A stretch of 64,000 nt of DNA from Verrucomicrobiaceae bacterium UBA2429 (lineage in GTDB: Bacteria > Verrucomicrobiota > Verrucomicrobiia > Verrucomicrobiales > Verrucomicrobiaceae), in contig DDQZ01000014.1 in NCBI GenBank assembly GCA_002343505.1, positions 10,321 to 74,320 on the forward strand, written 5' to 3'. Below the pieces are notes generated by a model, which ran no database searches, had not been told where the DNA came from, and saw nothing but the letters and a program-made list of their open reading frames with translations. Every line of letters starts with the position of its first letter. Position 1 is the first letter of the stretch. Shown piece after piece: positions 52,671 through 62,280 of this stretch. The position numbers and the translations under genes were made by a program.

Positions 52671-53032
52671 TGAATACGAAGCCGCCTACCGATGAAATCC
52701 ATCTGCGCGGACTGGACCTGCCAGCGCGCGTCGGCGTGCCGGATGAGGAGCGTGCCGCATGGCAGAACCTGCGGCTGGATGCCACCCTGCGTCTCGCAAG
52801 GCGCTTCGAGGACATGGGGGACGACATCAGAATGACGCCGGATTACGCCGCTGTGGCCGCTTTTGCGCGCAGTGTCGCGGCGGAGCGCCCGCGCAGGCTC
52901 ATTGAGACTCTTGCCGCTGAGATCGCGGAGCGTTTGCTTTCGGAGTTTCCTCTGACCGGCGTCACTCTCGATCTGCGCAAGCGGGTGCTTCACGGATGCG
53001 ACGAGGTTTTTGTGAGGTTGACCCGACCGTGA
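52667..53032 (+). CDS. folB: Dihydroneopterin aldolase FolB-like
   Basis: 121 residues with the T-fold of FolB: IHLRGLDLPARVGVPDEERA (RGLxxxxxxGVxxxEr) and a C-terminal LRKRVLHGCDEVFVRL. An acidic DDIRMTPDYAAVA block follows the first helix. In folate synthesis it would convert dihydroneopterin to 6-hydroxymethyl-dihydropterin. The lysine usually near the C-terminus is at RKRVL. No other folate gene is adjacent, so the exact T-fold activity is moderately sure. Confidence 0.75.
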   Translation: MMNTKPPTDEIHLRGLDLPARVGVPDEERAAWQNLRLDATLRLARRFEDMGDDIRMTPDYAAVAAFARSVAAERPRRLIETLAAEIAERLLSEFPLTGVTLDLRKRVLHGCDEVFVRLTRP

Positions 53033-53148
53033 CATGCGGCGTATCATCCGATAATTCCGAAAACCAAGCAATCCTTGTACTCCCGCAAACTCCGATGGAT
53101 GGTCTTCTCCCAGAAACATGCGCCCCTGTGAGGGCGGACAGCGGCATT

Positions 53149-53757
53149 ATGGAGACCTCATCCGAACAAACCAAGGGCGGCGGCGCGGCGGAGGATCGAG
53201 AACTGGTGGAGCGCGCCCAGGCCGGTGACACCCGGGCCTTTGACGAGCTTGTGCGGAAGTACACTCCGAAGCTCTACGGCATGGTTTACAACATGACCTC
53301 CAACCGCGAGGACACAGCGGACCTGCTCCAGGAGATCTTTGCCAAGGCTTACCGCTCCTTGAAGCGCTTTCTTGGCAAGTCCTCCTTCTACACCTGGATC
53401 TATTCGATCGCGGTGAACATGACTCTCAACTACCTTAAAAAGCGGGGGCGTTACGCCAAGGTCAGCCTGGACGACGTGGACTCCGGCATTCAAAACGACC
53501 CGGAATTTATCAAGATCACCACCGCGAACAGGGACACCGTCCGGGAGGTGAACATCCACGAACTTCAAAAAAGATTGAACGATGCCATGATGAAGCTGTC
53601 GGAGGACCACCGGACCGTGGTCACGCTCTATGACATCCAGGGTCTTCAACACAACGAGATCAGCAAGATTCTCGGTGTGTCCGAAGGCACTGTGAGGTCG
53701 CGGCTTTTCTACGCCCACCGCCTTCTGCAAAGTTATCTCGAAGATTTTGTGAAATGA
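53149..53757 (+). CDS. ECF-type RNA polymerase sigma factor
   Basis: 202 residues. Sigma-2 region: ELVRKYTPKLYGMVYNMTSN, then EDTADLLQEIFAKAYRSLKRF (region 2.3-2.4). Sigma-4 region: MMKLSEDHRTVVTLYDIQGL and HNEISKILGVSEGTVRSRLFYAHRLL (HTH). A short linker carries DDVDSGIQNDPEF. The ATG at 53149 (METSSEQT) is chosen; alternatives lie 54 bp and 153 bp upstream. The next gene encodes a small one-span protein, likely its anti-sigma partner. Confidence 0.9.
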   Translation: METSSEQTKGGGAAEDRELVERAQAGDTRAFDELVRKYTPKLYGMVYNMTSNREDTADLLQEIFAKAYRSLKRFLGKSSFYTWIYSIAVNMTLNYLKKRGRYAKVSLDDVDSGIQNDPEFIKITTANRDTVREVNIHELQKRLNDAMMKLSEDHRTVVTLYDIQGLQHNEISKILGVSEGTVRSRLFYAHRLLQSYLEDFVK

Positions 53758-53801
53758 ACATTCTCTGACTTCTTCCCAATCCACCCGCTCCCACACTTGC
53801 C

Positions 53802-54326
53802 ATGATGAACGAATTCGAGAACATCCAGAGCCTGATCCGCCTCAAACGCCACGAGACGCCGCCCGAAGATTTCGTCGAGGACTTCCTCGCCCGCTTCAAG
53901 GAGAGGCAAAGGGCGGAACTCCTCCGTCAATCGGCGCGGGGGCTGCTCTGGGAGCGTATCAGCACTTTCATGGACGACATGTTTTCCCCGCGCTGGACAA
54001 CCGCCGCCGCGACAGCCGCTGTGGCAGTCATTGCGGCATGGGGCGCTCTGAGTCTGGTTAATGGCGGTGGTGGGGGACATGCGGAGTTGGCGATTGCCCC
54101 TCTGCCGGAAGTCATTCCGCTCCAGCCTGTGCTCGCTGTGGAGAGTGATTTGATCAAGGCGGAGCCGGCAGCGCGCACTCTTGAGATTCAGGCCATTCAA
54201 CTCAGCTTCAACGGCGAGGTCCTGGCCTCCGAAGCACCCGCCGACCGTCTGAGCGAACTCGCCGGCCTTGGGACTGCCTCTTTCCCTGTGGCCTCGGAGA
54301 TTCTTCCAGTTAGTTTCGGAAACTGA
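53802..54326 (+). CDS. One-span membrane protein, likely anti-sigma factor
   Basis: 174 residues. A charged cytosolic N-part (MNEFENIQSLIRLKRHETPP, ARFKERQRAELLRQSARGLL), one span (WTTAAATAAVAVIAAWGALSLV) and a Gly/Ala-rich periplasmic C-part ending in LPVSFGN. No CxxxC zinc-anti-sigma motif, so it is not a ZAS-type factor. Position 44 bp after the ECF sigma gene supports an anti-sigma role. It ends 6 bp before the convergent ROK gene. Confidence 0.6.
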   Translation: MMNEFENIQSLIRLKRHETPPEDFVEDFLARFKERQRAELLRQSARGLLWERISTFMDDMFSPRWTTAAATAAVAVIAAWGALSLVNGGGGGHAELAIAPLPEVIPLQPVLAVESDLIKAEPAARTLEIQAIQLSFNGEVLASEAPADRLSELAGLGTASFPVASEILPVSFGN

Positions 54327-54332
54327 GGCCGC

Positions 54333-55256
54333 TCATTCCTCCGACCTTAATCCCCTCACCACCCCGAGAGCGCCGGCCCATTCGCCGGCGCTCGCCATTT
54401 TTAGCGGCACCTTCAGGCCGCCTGGACGCCATTCATACTCGTCCAGCCAGCGCTCGAGCGGCTCCAGCAAAGCCGTTCCCGCGCCGGATGCGATGCCGCC
54501 GCCCAGGATGATGACTTCCGGATCGAACACATTGACCAGCGAAACCAGTGCTGCGGCGAGTTTTCTGACCGAGTCATGCCATGCGCGCATCGCCGCTTCA
54601 TCGCCGGATTGCGCGGCTTGCACGAGTTCCAGCGTGCTCGCAAATCGTCCCCCGCTGCGCTCCCGCACGGTGGCATTGCCAATCATGGCCTCCAGGCTGC
54701 CGGGGGTGTTGAAGACATCCTTCGGCGCGTTCACATCCACGCACATGTGGCCCAGGTGGCCGCCGCGCCCGCTCGCGCCCGTGAGCAGCCGCCCGCCTGT
54801 GAGCACCGCGCCGCCCACGCCCGTGCCCAGCGTGACCATGAAGACATCCCGGCAGCCCTTCGCCGCGCCGGTCCATGCCTCGCCAAGCAGGGCGGCCTGC
54901 GCGTCATTGAGCACCCGCGTCTCACGCTGTAAAAACTCCGGCCAGTCAAAGCCCTCCAGCCCGTGCATCCGCCCCGGCATCCAGGTGATGCAGCGCCCGT
55001 GCGGCGCGGCCAGCCCCGGCGCGGCCAGGCCCACGGGCAGACGCGCGCCTCCTGTCTCCAACTCCGCGATGATCCCGGCCACCTGCATGGCAAAGACGGG
55101 CGTCTCGTTTTCAAACTCCCCGTCCCGTGTCGGCAGCAGCGCCGTGCGCAGGATCTCGCCGCTCTCCCGGTCCACCAGCGCGCCCTTCACCTGCGTGCCG
55201 CCCAGGTCAATGCCAATGGCCAGCCGGTCGGAGGGGAATGTGGAGTGCAATGTCAT
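54333..55256 (-). CDS. ROK family protein (sugar kinase / glucokinase-like)
   Basis: 307 residues. ATP-site motif AIGIDLGGTQVKGALVDRES, catalytic Asp in WPEFLQRETRVLNDAQAALL (N-D-A), and FMVTLGTGVGGAVLTGGRLL. The usual ROK Zn-binding block (CxCGxxGCxE) is missing: GRGGHLGHMCVDVNAPKD has the His but only one Cys, with GSLEAM following. Phosphorylates a hexose or N-acetylhexosamine if active. The start is ATG 55256 (MTLHSTFPSDRLAIG). Confidence 0.85.
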   Translation of the reverse strand: MTLHSTFPSDRLAIGIDLGGTQVKGALVDRESGEILRTALLPTRDGEFENETPVFAMQVAGIIAELETGGARLPVGLAAPGLAAPHGRCITWMPGRMHGLEGFDWPEFLQRETRVLNDAQAALLGEAWTGAAKGCRDVFMVTLGTGVGGAVLTGGRLLTGASGRGGHLGHMCVDVNAPKDVFNTPGSLEAMIGNATVRERSGGRFASTLELVQAAQSGDEAAMRAWHDSVRKLAAALVSLVNVFDPEVIILGGGIASGAGTALLEPLERWLDEYEWRPGGLKVPLKMASAGEWAGALGVVRGLRSEE

Positions 55257-55280
55257 GGGGCGGGGTGTTGAAGACTACCG

Positions 55281-55346
55281 TTCGAAATTCGAAGCCCCGT
55301 GCTTCATGTTTCGGACTTCGAGTTTCGAGTTTCGAGTTTCGAACTT
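55281..55346. repeat. TTCGAGTTTCGAG-type dispersed element overlapping the SDR 3' end
   Basis: ttcgaaattcgaag is followed by ttcggac and then ttcgagtttcgagtttcgag. The short TTCGA-type unit repeats four to five times at a 7-bp step and also pairs imperfectly with its own complement. A related run (cttttcgagcttcggatttc) occurs in the DUF1553 gene near 16387. It is read as coding in the last ~15 codons of the SDR. Confidence 0.5.
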
Positions 55347-56140
55347 TCCACACGCCCCTCCGACACCGTCCAGCCCCCGTCCACCGCCAGCACCTGGCCC
55401 GTGATGTAGCGCGCCGCGCGTGACAGCAAAAACAGCGCAGCCCCCGTCACATCCTCAGGCACGCCCGCGCGTCCGCCATCCAGCGGCTGCTTCTGCGCCA
55501 CAAAGCGCAGGATTTCCTCATCCCCCGCCGCCCGCCTTGACATCGGCGTCTCCACCAGCGCCGGGGCGATCACGTTCACGCGGATGTCATCCCGCGCGTA
55601 GTGGCTGGCGATGGCCTTGCTAAAGCCCAGGATGCCCGCCTTCGCCGCTGCATAGGCATGGCTGGCGAAAAACTCCGGGGAAGGGGACCACCCCAGCACA
55701 CTGCCCATGTTCAAGATGCAGCCGCCGTCCCCCTGGCGCAGAAATTGCCGCACCGCCGCCCGGTTCGAGAGCATCAGCGACTCCAGGTTCAGTGCAAGCG
55801 TGTGCCGCAGGCCCGCGTCCGTCATCTCGTGCAGCGGCCCGTCGCCCATTTTACGGCCGCTGCCGCCCGCCACATGGTAGAGCGCGTCCAGCCGCCCGTG
55901 CGCCTCCACCGCCAGCGCCACCGCCCGCTCCGCCGTCTCCGGCAGTGCCGCGTCCGCAGCGAAGCCGCGCGCCTCCGGTCCCAGCTCCGCCAAAGCCGCG
56001 CGCACATTCTCCTCCGAGCGGCTTGTGACCACCACGCGCGCTCCCTGCCGCGCCAGCGCCCGCGCCGCCGCCAGACCCAGGCCGGTCGTCCCGCCCATGA
56101 CCAGCACGCTCAGACCCCGCACATCGTAGGTTGCATTCAT
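55304..56140 (-). CDS. Short-chain dehydrogenase/reductase (SDR)
   Basis: 278 residues. The NAD(P)-binding TGxxxGxG-type motif is VLVMGGTTGLGLAAARAL. The catalytic residues are Ser in LNMGSVLGWSPSPE, and Tyr-x3-Lys in SHAYAAAKAGILGFS; PALVETPM and GQVLAVDGGW close the fold. The last ~15 residues (VESSKLETRNSKSET) come from the repeat element and are probably not functional. The ATG at 56140 is used; one at 56152 would add four residues. Substrate unknown. Confidence 0.88.
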   Translation of the reverse strand: MNATYDVRGLSVLVMGGTTGLGLAAARALARQGARVVVTSRSEENVRAALAELGPEARGFAADAALPETAERAVALAVEAHGRLDALYHVAGGSGRKMGDGPLHEMTDAGLRHTLALNLESLMLSNRAAVRQFLRQGDGGCILNMGSVLGWSPSPEFFASHAYAAAKAGILGFSKAIASHYARDDIRVNVIAPALVETPMSRRAAGDEEILRFVAQKQPLDGGRAGVPEDVTGAALFLLSRAARYITGQVLAVDGGWTVSEGRVESSKLETRNSKSET

Positions 56141-56261
56141 CCCGCAAAACATCCCCCGCGCCCCCGCGCGCACAACTGCCACTTTGCATTCGCCACGTTT
56201 TGTTTTAACGCCTCCCCCGGCCACAGCGGCCGGACCGCATCCCCACCACCAGGCACCCACC

Positions 56262-57572
56262 ATGATCCGCGTCCGTTTCGCCCCATCCCCCACAGGCTAC
56301 CTCCATGTCGGAGGCGCGCGCACCGCCCTTTTCAACTGGCTCTTCGCCCGCCACCACGGCGGCAAATTCATCCTCCGCATCGAGGACACCGACGAAGCGC
56401 GCAACACCGACGCCGCCCGCCAGGCCATCCTCGACGGTCTCCGCTGGCTCGGCCTCGACTGGGACGAAGGCCCCGAAGCTGGCGGCGACCACGGCCCCTA
56501 TTTCCAAAGCCAGCGCAAGCCGATTTATGACGCCGCCCTCGCCCGGCTCGAAGCCGCCGGCCGCACCTACACCGAGGAAAACGGCGCCGTCCGTTTCAAG
56601 TTCAGCCGCACCGCCATCACCGTGCGCGACCTCGTCTGCGGTGATGTCACCTTCGCCCCCACCGAGGAGCCCGACATGACCCTCCGCCGCCCCGACGGCA
56701 GTTACATCTTCCACTTCGTCAATGTCGTGGACGACGCCGAAATGGGCATCACCCACGTCATCCGCGGCGAGGACCACCTCTCCAACACCTGGAAGCACAT
56801 GGACCTCTTCGCCGCCCTCGGCAAAGACGCCCCCGTCTATGCTCACATCCCCCTCATTCTGAACCCCGGCGGCTCCAAAATGAGCAAGCGCGACGAAGGC
56901 GCCTCCATCCAGAGCTATGTGGACTCCGGCTTCCTCCCCGACGCCGTCTTCAACTACCTCTGCCTCCTCGGCTGGACGCCCCGCGCCGAGGGCGAAAAGC
57001 TCGACCGCGCCACCCTCGTCAGCCTCTTCGACCCCGCCGGCGTCCACAGCGCCAACGCCCGCTTCGACATGCACAAGTGCGCCTGGTTCAACGCCCAATA
57101 CCTGCGCGAACTCGACCCCGCCGCCCTGCTCGCCGCCGCCCGGCCCTTTCTCGAAAAGGCCGGCATCATCGTCACCGATGACTCCCTCGCCGCCGCCGCC
57201 CTCCAGAGCGTGAAGGAAAAAGTCAGCCGCCTCGCCGAATTCCCCGAATGGGTCCACTACTTCTTCCGCGAGGACTACCCCACGGAGGAAGACGCCCTCG
57301 CCAAACTGCGCGCCAAGCCCGAAAACCCCGCACTGCTCCAGGCCGCTGCCGCCGCCTTCCAGGCTCTGACTGAATGGACCGAGCCCGCCGTCCACACCGC
57401 CATCGAGGACGCTGCAAAAGGTGCCGGCGTCAAACCCGGCGCCCTCATGCCCCTGCTGCGCTTTGCCCTCAGCGGCCAGACTCGCGGCCCAGGCGTCGCC
57501 ACCATCGCCCACCTCATCGGCAAAGAGCGGACACTTGGGCGCATCCAGAGCGCGCTGGCGAAGATGGGGTGA
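56262..57572 (+). CDS. gltX: Glutamyl-tRNA synthetase
   Basis: 436 residues. HIGH-type motif: APSPTGYLHVGG (7-18) and KMSKR (206-210) in GGSKMSKRDEG. The class-I core includes LRIEDTDEARNTD and HVIRGEDHLSNT, and the anticodon-binding C-part is all alpha (VKEKVSRLAEFPEWVHYFF). ATG 56262 (MIRVRFAPSP) is the clear start. It is shorter than E. coli GltX (471), because of the compact C-terminal domain. It is convergent with the DUF1501 gene at 57606. Confidence 0.95.
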   Translation: MIRVRFAPSPTGYLHVGGARTALFNWLFARHHGGKFILRIEDTDEARNTDAARQAILDGLRWLGLDWDEGPEAGGDHGPYFQSQRKPIYDAALARLEAAGRTYTEENGAVRFKFSRTAITVRDLVCGDVTFAPTEEPDMTLRRPDGSYIFHFVNVVDDAEMGITHVIRGEDHLSNTWKHMDLFAALGKDAPVYAHIPLILNPGGSKMSKRDEGASIQSYVDSGFLPDAVFNYLCLLGWTPRAEGEKLDRATLVSLFDPAGVHSANARFDMHKCAWFNAQYLRELDPAALLAAARPFLEKAGIIVTDDSLAAAALQSVKEKVSRLAEFPEWVHYFFREDYPTEEDALAKLRAKPENPALLQAAAAAFQALTEWTEPAVHTAIEDAAKGAGVKPGALMPLLRFALSGQTRGPGVATIAHLIGKERTLGRIQSALAKMG

Positions 57573-57605
57573 AAACCTCCGCGACCGCGTGTGTCGAATG
57601 ACACC

Positions 57606-59033
57606 TCACGCCAGCACCTCGCGGATGACTTTTCCGAAATCGCGCTCCAGGCGTTTGCGTCCGGGGATTTCCATTCGGTGGGGGTTGAGGCCGAGCAGGT
57701 GCAGCACGGTGGCGTGGATGTCGGTGACGTAGTGCGGATGCTCCACGGCGTGGAAGCCCAGTTCGTCTGTGGCGCCGTGGATGACTCCGCCTTTGACCCC
57801 GCCGCCTGCCATCCAGACGCTGAAGCCGTAGGGATGGTGGTCGCGCCCGTCGGCGCCTTGCGAGCCTGGCGTCCGGCCAAACTCGGTGCCGAAGACGACG
57901 AGGGTGTCATCCAGCAGGCCGCGCTGCTTGAGGTCCTTCAAAAGACCGGAGACGGGCTTGTCCACCTGCTCCGCGAGGGCGGAGTGGTTTTTTTTCAAGC
58001 CGGAGTGCGAGTCCCACGCGCCGGCTGCGCCGTCGCCATGCATGATCTGGATGAAGCGCACGCCGCGCTCGGCCAGGCGGCGGGCCGTGAGGAGCTGGCG
58101 GGCGAAGGGTTCGGTGACTTTGTGGTCGAGTCCGTAGAGGCGCTTTGTCTCCTCGCTCTCGCTGTCGAGGTCCAGCGTTTCGGGCACGGAGGTCTGCATG
58201 TTGCCGGCCAGGGTGTAGCTCCTCATGCGCGCGGCGAGCATGGCATCGCCGGGGTGCTGCCTGGCGGTGATGGCGTTCAGCCGCTGGATGAGCTGGAACT
58301 GCGCGGCCTGCTCGCGCGCGCCGGTGCCGCCTTCGGACACGGCGAAGGCGAGCGGATTTTTGGGATCCACGCTGAGCTTCACGGCATCGTGCGCGGGGCC
58401 GAGGTAATGGCCGTCGCGCGTGTCGAAGTAGCGCGGGCCCATGCCGATGAAGGAGGGCAGGTTGTCGGTCATGCTGCCGAGACCCCAGTTCACCCACGCG
58501 CCGAGGGTGGGCGCGCGCGGCTCCAGCATGTGGCGGCCGCTGTGGAACTGCACCTGCGCGCCGTGGTTGTCATCCGTGGTCCACATGCCGCGGATGAAGG
58601 CGATCTCGTCGGCGCAGGAGCCGATGTGCGGAAACCAGTCGCTGATCTCCACGCCGCACCGGCCGTATTTTTTGAAGCCGGTCTGCAGCGGGTAAATGAA
58701 GTTGCGCTGCTGGCCGTTGGCGTCGTTCACCACCACCACGCGCACTTTCTTCAGCTTCTCGGGATCCTGCACGCTGGCGAAGGGCGTCTCGCCGATGCTC
58801 TTGCCCGCGTGGCGGTTCAGAGCGGGCTTCGGATCAAAGCTCTCCATGTGGCTGACGCCGCCGCGCATGAAGAGCCAGATGACGCGCTTCGCCTTCGGCG
58901 CGTGCATGGGCAGGCCGTCGGGCGGCCGCCACTTGCCCGCGGCGCCGGCCTCGCGCGCCAGCAGGGCATGCAGCGCGATGCCGGAGAGGCCGGTGAGGAA
59001 TTCACGGCGGGGAATGAAGGCGGCGGGTGGCAT
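57606..59033 (-). CDS. DUF1501 family protein (Tat-exported)
   Basis: 475 residues. Signal: [20 protein letters not shown]. Motifs: [60 protein letters not shown] and [20 protein letters not shown], as in the copy at 18572 rather than the tandem copies at 22-26 kb. A DUF1553 gene normally next to it is absent; a GntP-type permease lies 101 bp upstream on the same strand. ATG 59033 is chosen. Confidence 0.92.
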   Translation of the reverse strand: MPPAAFIPRREFLTGLSGIALHALLAREAGAAGKWRPPDGLPMHAPKAKRVIWLFMRGGVSHMESFDPKPALNRHAGKSIGETPFASVQDPEKLKKVRVVVVNDANGQQRNFIYPLQTGFKKYGRCGVEISDWFPHIGSCADEIAFIRGMWTTDDNHGAQVQFHSGRHMLEPRAPTLGAWVNWGLGSMTDNLPSFIGMGPRYFDTRDGHYLGPAHDAVKLSVDPKNPLAFAVSEGGTGAREQAAQFQLIQRLNAITARQHPGDAMLAARMRSYTLAGNMQTSVPETLDLDSESEETKRLYGLDHKVTEPFARQLLTARRLAERGVRFIQIMHGDGAAGAWDSHSGLKKNHSALAEQVDKPVSGLLKDLKQRGLLDDTLVVFGTEFGRTPGSQGADGRDHHPYGFSVWMAGGGVKGGVIHGATDELGFHAVEHPHYVTDIHATVLHLLGLNPHRMEIPGRKRLERDFGKVIREVLA

Positions 59034-59133
59034 GTGGAGGCCGGTCACGCCACTGGTACGGCGTCCGGGCGGCGGATTCTTCAAATGACAGGCCCGCAAA
59101 TGCGCGCCTCATCCCGCCCGCCAGCGCGCCGCG

Positions 59134-60630
59134 TCAGACCAGCGGCAGCAGCTTGCTGAGGGCCAGGGTGACGAGCAGGCCGATGACGGAGTTGGCGGTG
59201 AGCTGGATGCTCCAGGTGCGCAGGGTCTCTTTTTCCGTCATGCCGCTGAGGCGGGAGACGACCCAGAAGCCGCTGTCGTTCATCCAGGAGAAGAACATGG
59301 CCCCGAAGCCGATGGCGGTGAAAAGATAGACGGGGTGGCAGTCGAGCGCGCCGCCGGCGATCATCGGCGCCATGATGGAGGAGGCGGTGAGCATGGCGAC
59401 AGTTGCTGAGCCCTGCGCCACGCGGACGACGGCGGCGACGAGCCAGCCCAGGAGGATGAGATTGAGGCTGTAACCCTGCGCCAGCGACTCGACGGCGTCA
59501 CCCACGCCGGCGTTGCGCAGGGCCAGGCCGAAGGCGCCGCCCGCGCTCGTGATGAGGATGATCATGCCGGCGGTCTCCAGCGGCGGCCCCACGAGCTGCT
59601 CGAGCTTTTTCAGGCCGAACCCGCGCTGCCGCGCCAGCACCCACAGCGAAATGACGGCCCCGATGAGCAGGGCGATGTTTTTGTGCCCGATGAAGTCCAC
59701 CCAGCCGCGCACCGTGGCGAAGCCCGCGTCACCGCCGCACAGGGCGATGAAGCCCGCGCCCCAGCCGGGGCCGGCCTTGGAGGAGAGGCTGGCCAGCTCG
59801 AACACGGTGGTCATGCTGATGAGCACGATGGGCAGGATGACGGGCGTGATGCTCCAGAAGAATCCGGGAAGCTGGCTCTCCTGCCGCGCGCTGACGCCGG
59901 CCAGCTCCTCCAGGGAGAGGCCGTTGGTCTCGCGCAGGGGCGTGTCGGTCTTGCTGTTGAGCCACCTGGCGACGAAGTAGCCGAAGAAGCAGGTGACGGC
60001 GCCGATGACCATGCCGCCGATGATGGACTCGCCCACATTGAGCCGCAGATCATCCACCACGGCCACCGGGCCGGGGTGCGGCACGGTCATCGAGTGGGTG
60101 ATGGTGCCGCCGCAGCAGACGGCCAGGATGTAAAGCGTGTAGTCCTTGCCGGTGCGCAGCCGCAGGGCCATGGCGAGCGGGGCCATGAGCATGAACATGG
60201 TGTCGAAAAAAATGGGCGCGCTGAGGATGAAGGTGCTCCACAGCAGCGCCCAGCCGGCCCGCTTTTCGCCGAAGAAGGCCAGGAAGCGGCGCACCACCTT
60301 GTCCGCGCCGCCGCTCTCCATCAGGCACATGCCGATGATGGCCGCGAGCGCGATGGAGATGGCGATGTCGCGCGCGGTGTCGCCCAGCCCCTTGGAGACC
60401 ATCTCCACCACGCCGACCATGGCGGGCAGGTTTTTCATCTTGCCGTCCTTCTGCACCACATCCCAGCTCTCCTTGTGGGTGAGCAGGCCCGCGAGCATGG
60501 CGGCGAGCACCAGCGCCAGGAAGGGATGCAGGCGCAGCTTGCTGATGCCGATGATGATGAAGGCCACGCTGATGGCGAGCACGATGAACGGCCAGGAGTC
60601 GGGGGAGGCGGCGGCGAGGACGGGAGACAT
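59134..60630 (-). CDS. GntP-family (gluconate/anion) permease
   Basis: 498-residue inner-membrane transporter with about 12-14 hydrophobic segments (SWPFIVLAISVAFIIIGI, FLALVLAAMLAGLL, IISLWVLA and others). Family motifs: ISIALAAIIGMCLMESGGAD, LSAPIFFDTMFMLMAPLA and THSMTVPHPGPVAV, VAQGSATVAMLTASSIMAP. Length is near the family norm (~450) with a longer cytosolic loop (NSKTDTPLRETNGLSLEEL). Transports a sugar acid in symport with H+. Next to a DUF1501 gene, not to a gluconate kinase. Confidence 0.9.
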   Translation of the reverse strand: MSPVLAAASPDSWPFIVLAISVAFIIIGISKLRLHPFLALVLAAMLAGLLTHKESWDVVQKDGKMKNLPAMVGVVEMVSKGLGDTARDIAISIALAAIIGMCLMESGGADKVVRRFLAFFGEKRAGWALLWSTFILSAPIFFDTMFMLMAPLAMALRLRTGKDYTLYILAVCCGGTITHSMTVPHPGPVAVVDDLRLNVGESIIGGMVIGAVTCFFGYFVARWLNSKTDTPLRETNGLSLEELAGVSARQESQLPGFFWSITPVILPIVLISMTTVFELASLSSKAGPGWGAGFIALCGGDAGFATVRGWVDFIGHKNIALLIGAVISLWVLARQRGFGLKKLEQLVGPPLETAGMIILITSAGGAFGLALRNAGVGDAVESLAQGYSLNLILLGWLVAAVVRVAQGSATVAMLTASSIMAPMIAGGALDCHPVYLFTAIGFGAMFFSWMNDSGFWVVSRLSGMTEKETLRTWSIQLTANSVIGLLVTLALSKLLPLV

Positions 60631-60822
60631 AAATCAGCGGCGATGCTGGCGGGTTTCCGCCGGTTCATCCACCCAAAAATCACACCCGCCCGCCTTTCCC
60701 GCGGATTCCCGCGGACGGTTCGGCGAATCCCCGCGCCCCATCACCAGGAGCCGCGGGCCGGTCACAGGCAAAGCATTTGCTGGAAATTTGAAACCCCTGC
60801 CTTATTGCTTCCCCGCACGATC

Positions 60823-61728
60823 ATGTCCCCCTCCCGAATTCCTTGTTCCCGCGCCGCCTGGACCGGCGTGGCGGGCTGCCTTCTCCTCAGCTTTGCCGGC
60901 GCGCAGACGCCCGGCCCCGCGACCCCGCCCGCGCCGCCGCCGGTGCCGCCCCTGCCCGCGGCGGAGGGACAGCGCCCGGCCATCCCGGAGGAGCTGCTGG
61001 GGGACGAGCATGTGCGCGAGGAGTTCGGCGTGAACCAGTTCACCACCCCCAGCATCCGCAAGCTCTTCGAGATGCTCGACGGCCTCGGCAAGCTCTCCTA
61101 TGACGCGCTCAAGCGCCCCATCACACGCCAGACGCCCTCCGACCGCGTGCTCGTCTCCATGGGCCTGGGCACCCTCATCGCCGACGGCTTCCTCATCGTG
61201 CAATGCGAGAAAGTGGAGGCCATGGAGGACGTGGGCCGCGCCCTGATCAAATACGCCAAGGTGCTCGGCGCCGGCGCGCGCATGAACCGCCACACCCAGA
61301 GCCTCTTCGAGCACAGCATCGAGGGCGAGTGGGACAAGCTGCGCACCGAGCTCGCCGCCACCCAGGCCGATGTCGAGGCCGAGATGGTCCAGCTCCGCGA
61401 TGTGGACATCGCCCACCTCGTCAGCCTCGGCGGCTGGCTGCGCGCCTTCGAGATCGCCACCCGCAGCGTGGCCGACCACTACACACCGGAGAAAACCACC
61501 CGCCTCCTGCGCGCCGAGATCGCCAGCTACTACCAGATGAGCCTCGACCATCTGAACCCCCGCCTCGCCAACCACGAGTCCCTGCTGAAAATCCGCGACG
61601 GTCTCAAAGAAATCGCCCCCCTCATGGACAAGCCTGAAGGCGCCACCCTCACCGAGGCGGAGGTGGGCGCGCTCCACACCCGCGCCGCCGCCCTCGCCGG
61701 CATCGTCACCGGCGCCATGAAACTCTGA
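60823..61728 (+). CDS. Exported hypothetical protein
   Basis: 301 residues, no family recognised. A signal peptide (RAAWTGVAGCLLLSFAGAQ) precedes a Pro-rich linker (PGPATPPAPPPVPPLPAAEG) and a largely helical domain (REEFGVNQFTTPSIRKLFEM, LGAGARMNRHTQSLFEHSIE, EWDKLRTELAATQADVEAEM). Genes of this kind with the same partner downstream look lineage-type. ATG 60823 starts the signal peptide; the frame is open far upstream, antisense to the permease. Function unknown. Confidence 0.72.
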   Translation: MSPSRIPCSRAAWTGVAGCLLLSFAGAQTPGPATPPAPPPVPPLPAAEGQRPAIPEELLGDEHVREEFGVNQFTTPSIRKLFEMLDGLGKLSYDALKRPITRQTPSDRVLVSMGLGTLIADGFLIVQCEKVEAMEDVGRALIKYAKVLGAGARMNRHTQSLFEHSIEGEWDKLRTELAATQADVEAEMVQLRDVDIAHLVSLGGWLRAFEIATRSVADHYTPEKTTRLLRAEIASYYQMSLDHLNPRLANHESLLKIRDGLKEIAPLMDKPEGATLTEAEVGALHTRAAALAGIVTGAMKL

Positions 61729-61731
61729 CCT

Positions 61732-62220
61732 ATGCCGCAACTGACCCCTGATCAACTCGCCCATGTCGAAACCTGGGCCGCCGGAGGAGCCACGCTCAAC
61801 CAAATCCAGGACCGCCTCAAAAACGACTTCGGCATCACCCTCACCTACCTCGAGGCGCGCCTGCTCATGACCGAAATCGGCGTCCGCCTCAAAGACAAGG
61901 AGCGTCCCGCCGAGAAAAAGCCCGACCCGGAGCCGGAGCCGCCCGGCAGGGATGAAGACGCTGCCGCGCCGCCCTCCGAAGACCCGTCAGCCGCGCCGGC
62001 CGGCGGTTCTTTGACCCTGCGCGTGGACCAGATCGCCGTGCCCGGCACGATGGCCAGCGGCAAGGTCACTTTCAGCGACGGCGTCACCGCCACCTGGTAT
62101 GTGGATCAAATGGGCCGCCTCGGCCTCGGCGGCGCCCCGCAGGGCTACCAGCCGCCCCCGGCCGACGTGCCCGCCTTCCAGCGCCAGCTCGACCGCGCGC
62201 TCATGCAGGCGGGCTTCTGA
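61732..62220 (+). CDS. Hypothetical protein with helical N-part and beta C-part
   Basis: 162 residues. The N-part (MPQLTPDQLAHVETWAAGGA, LNQIQDRLKNDFGITLTYLE) looks like a compact helical, perhaps HTH-type, domain; an acidic Pro/Glu-rich linker and a C-part (SLTLRVDQIAVPGTMASGKV, TATWYVDQMGRLGLGG) follow. Starts 3 bp after the exported protein above. No signal peptide, so cytosolic. Function unknown. Confidence 0.7.
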   Translation: MPQLTPDQLAHVETWAAGGATLNQIQDRLKNDFGITLTYLEARLLMTEIGVRLKDKERPAEKKPDPEPEPPGRDEDAAAPPSEDPSAAPAGGSLTLRVDQIAVPGTMASGKVTFSDGVTATWYVDQMGRLGLGGAPQGYQPPPADVPAFQRQLDRALMQAGF

Positions 62221-62280
62221 GCGCCCCCCCTTTTTGTGTCACTCGACACCTCCAGCCTCCACGGCACCGAAGACCCTGAA

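Noticed and set aside
59683..60822. N-terminal extension of the exported protein at 60823
   Set aside because: The extension is antisense to the GntP permease, and a signal peptide starts at 60823.
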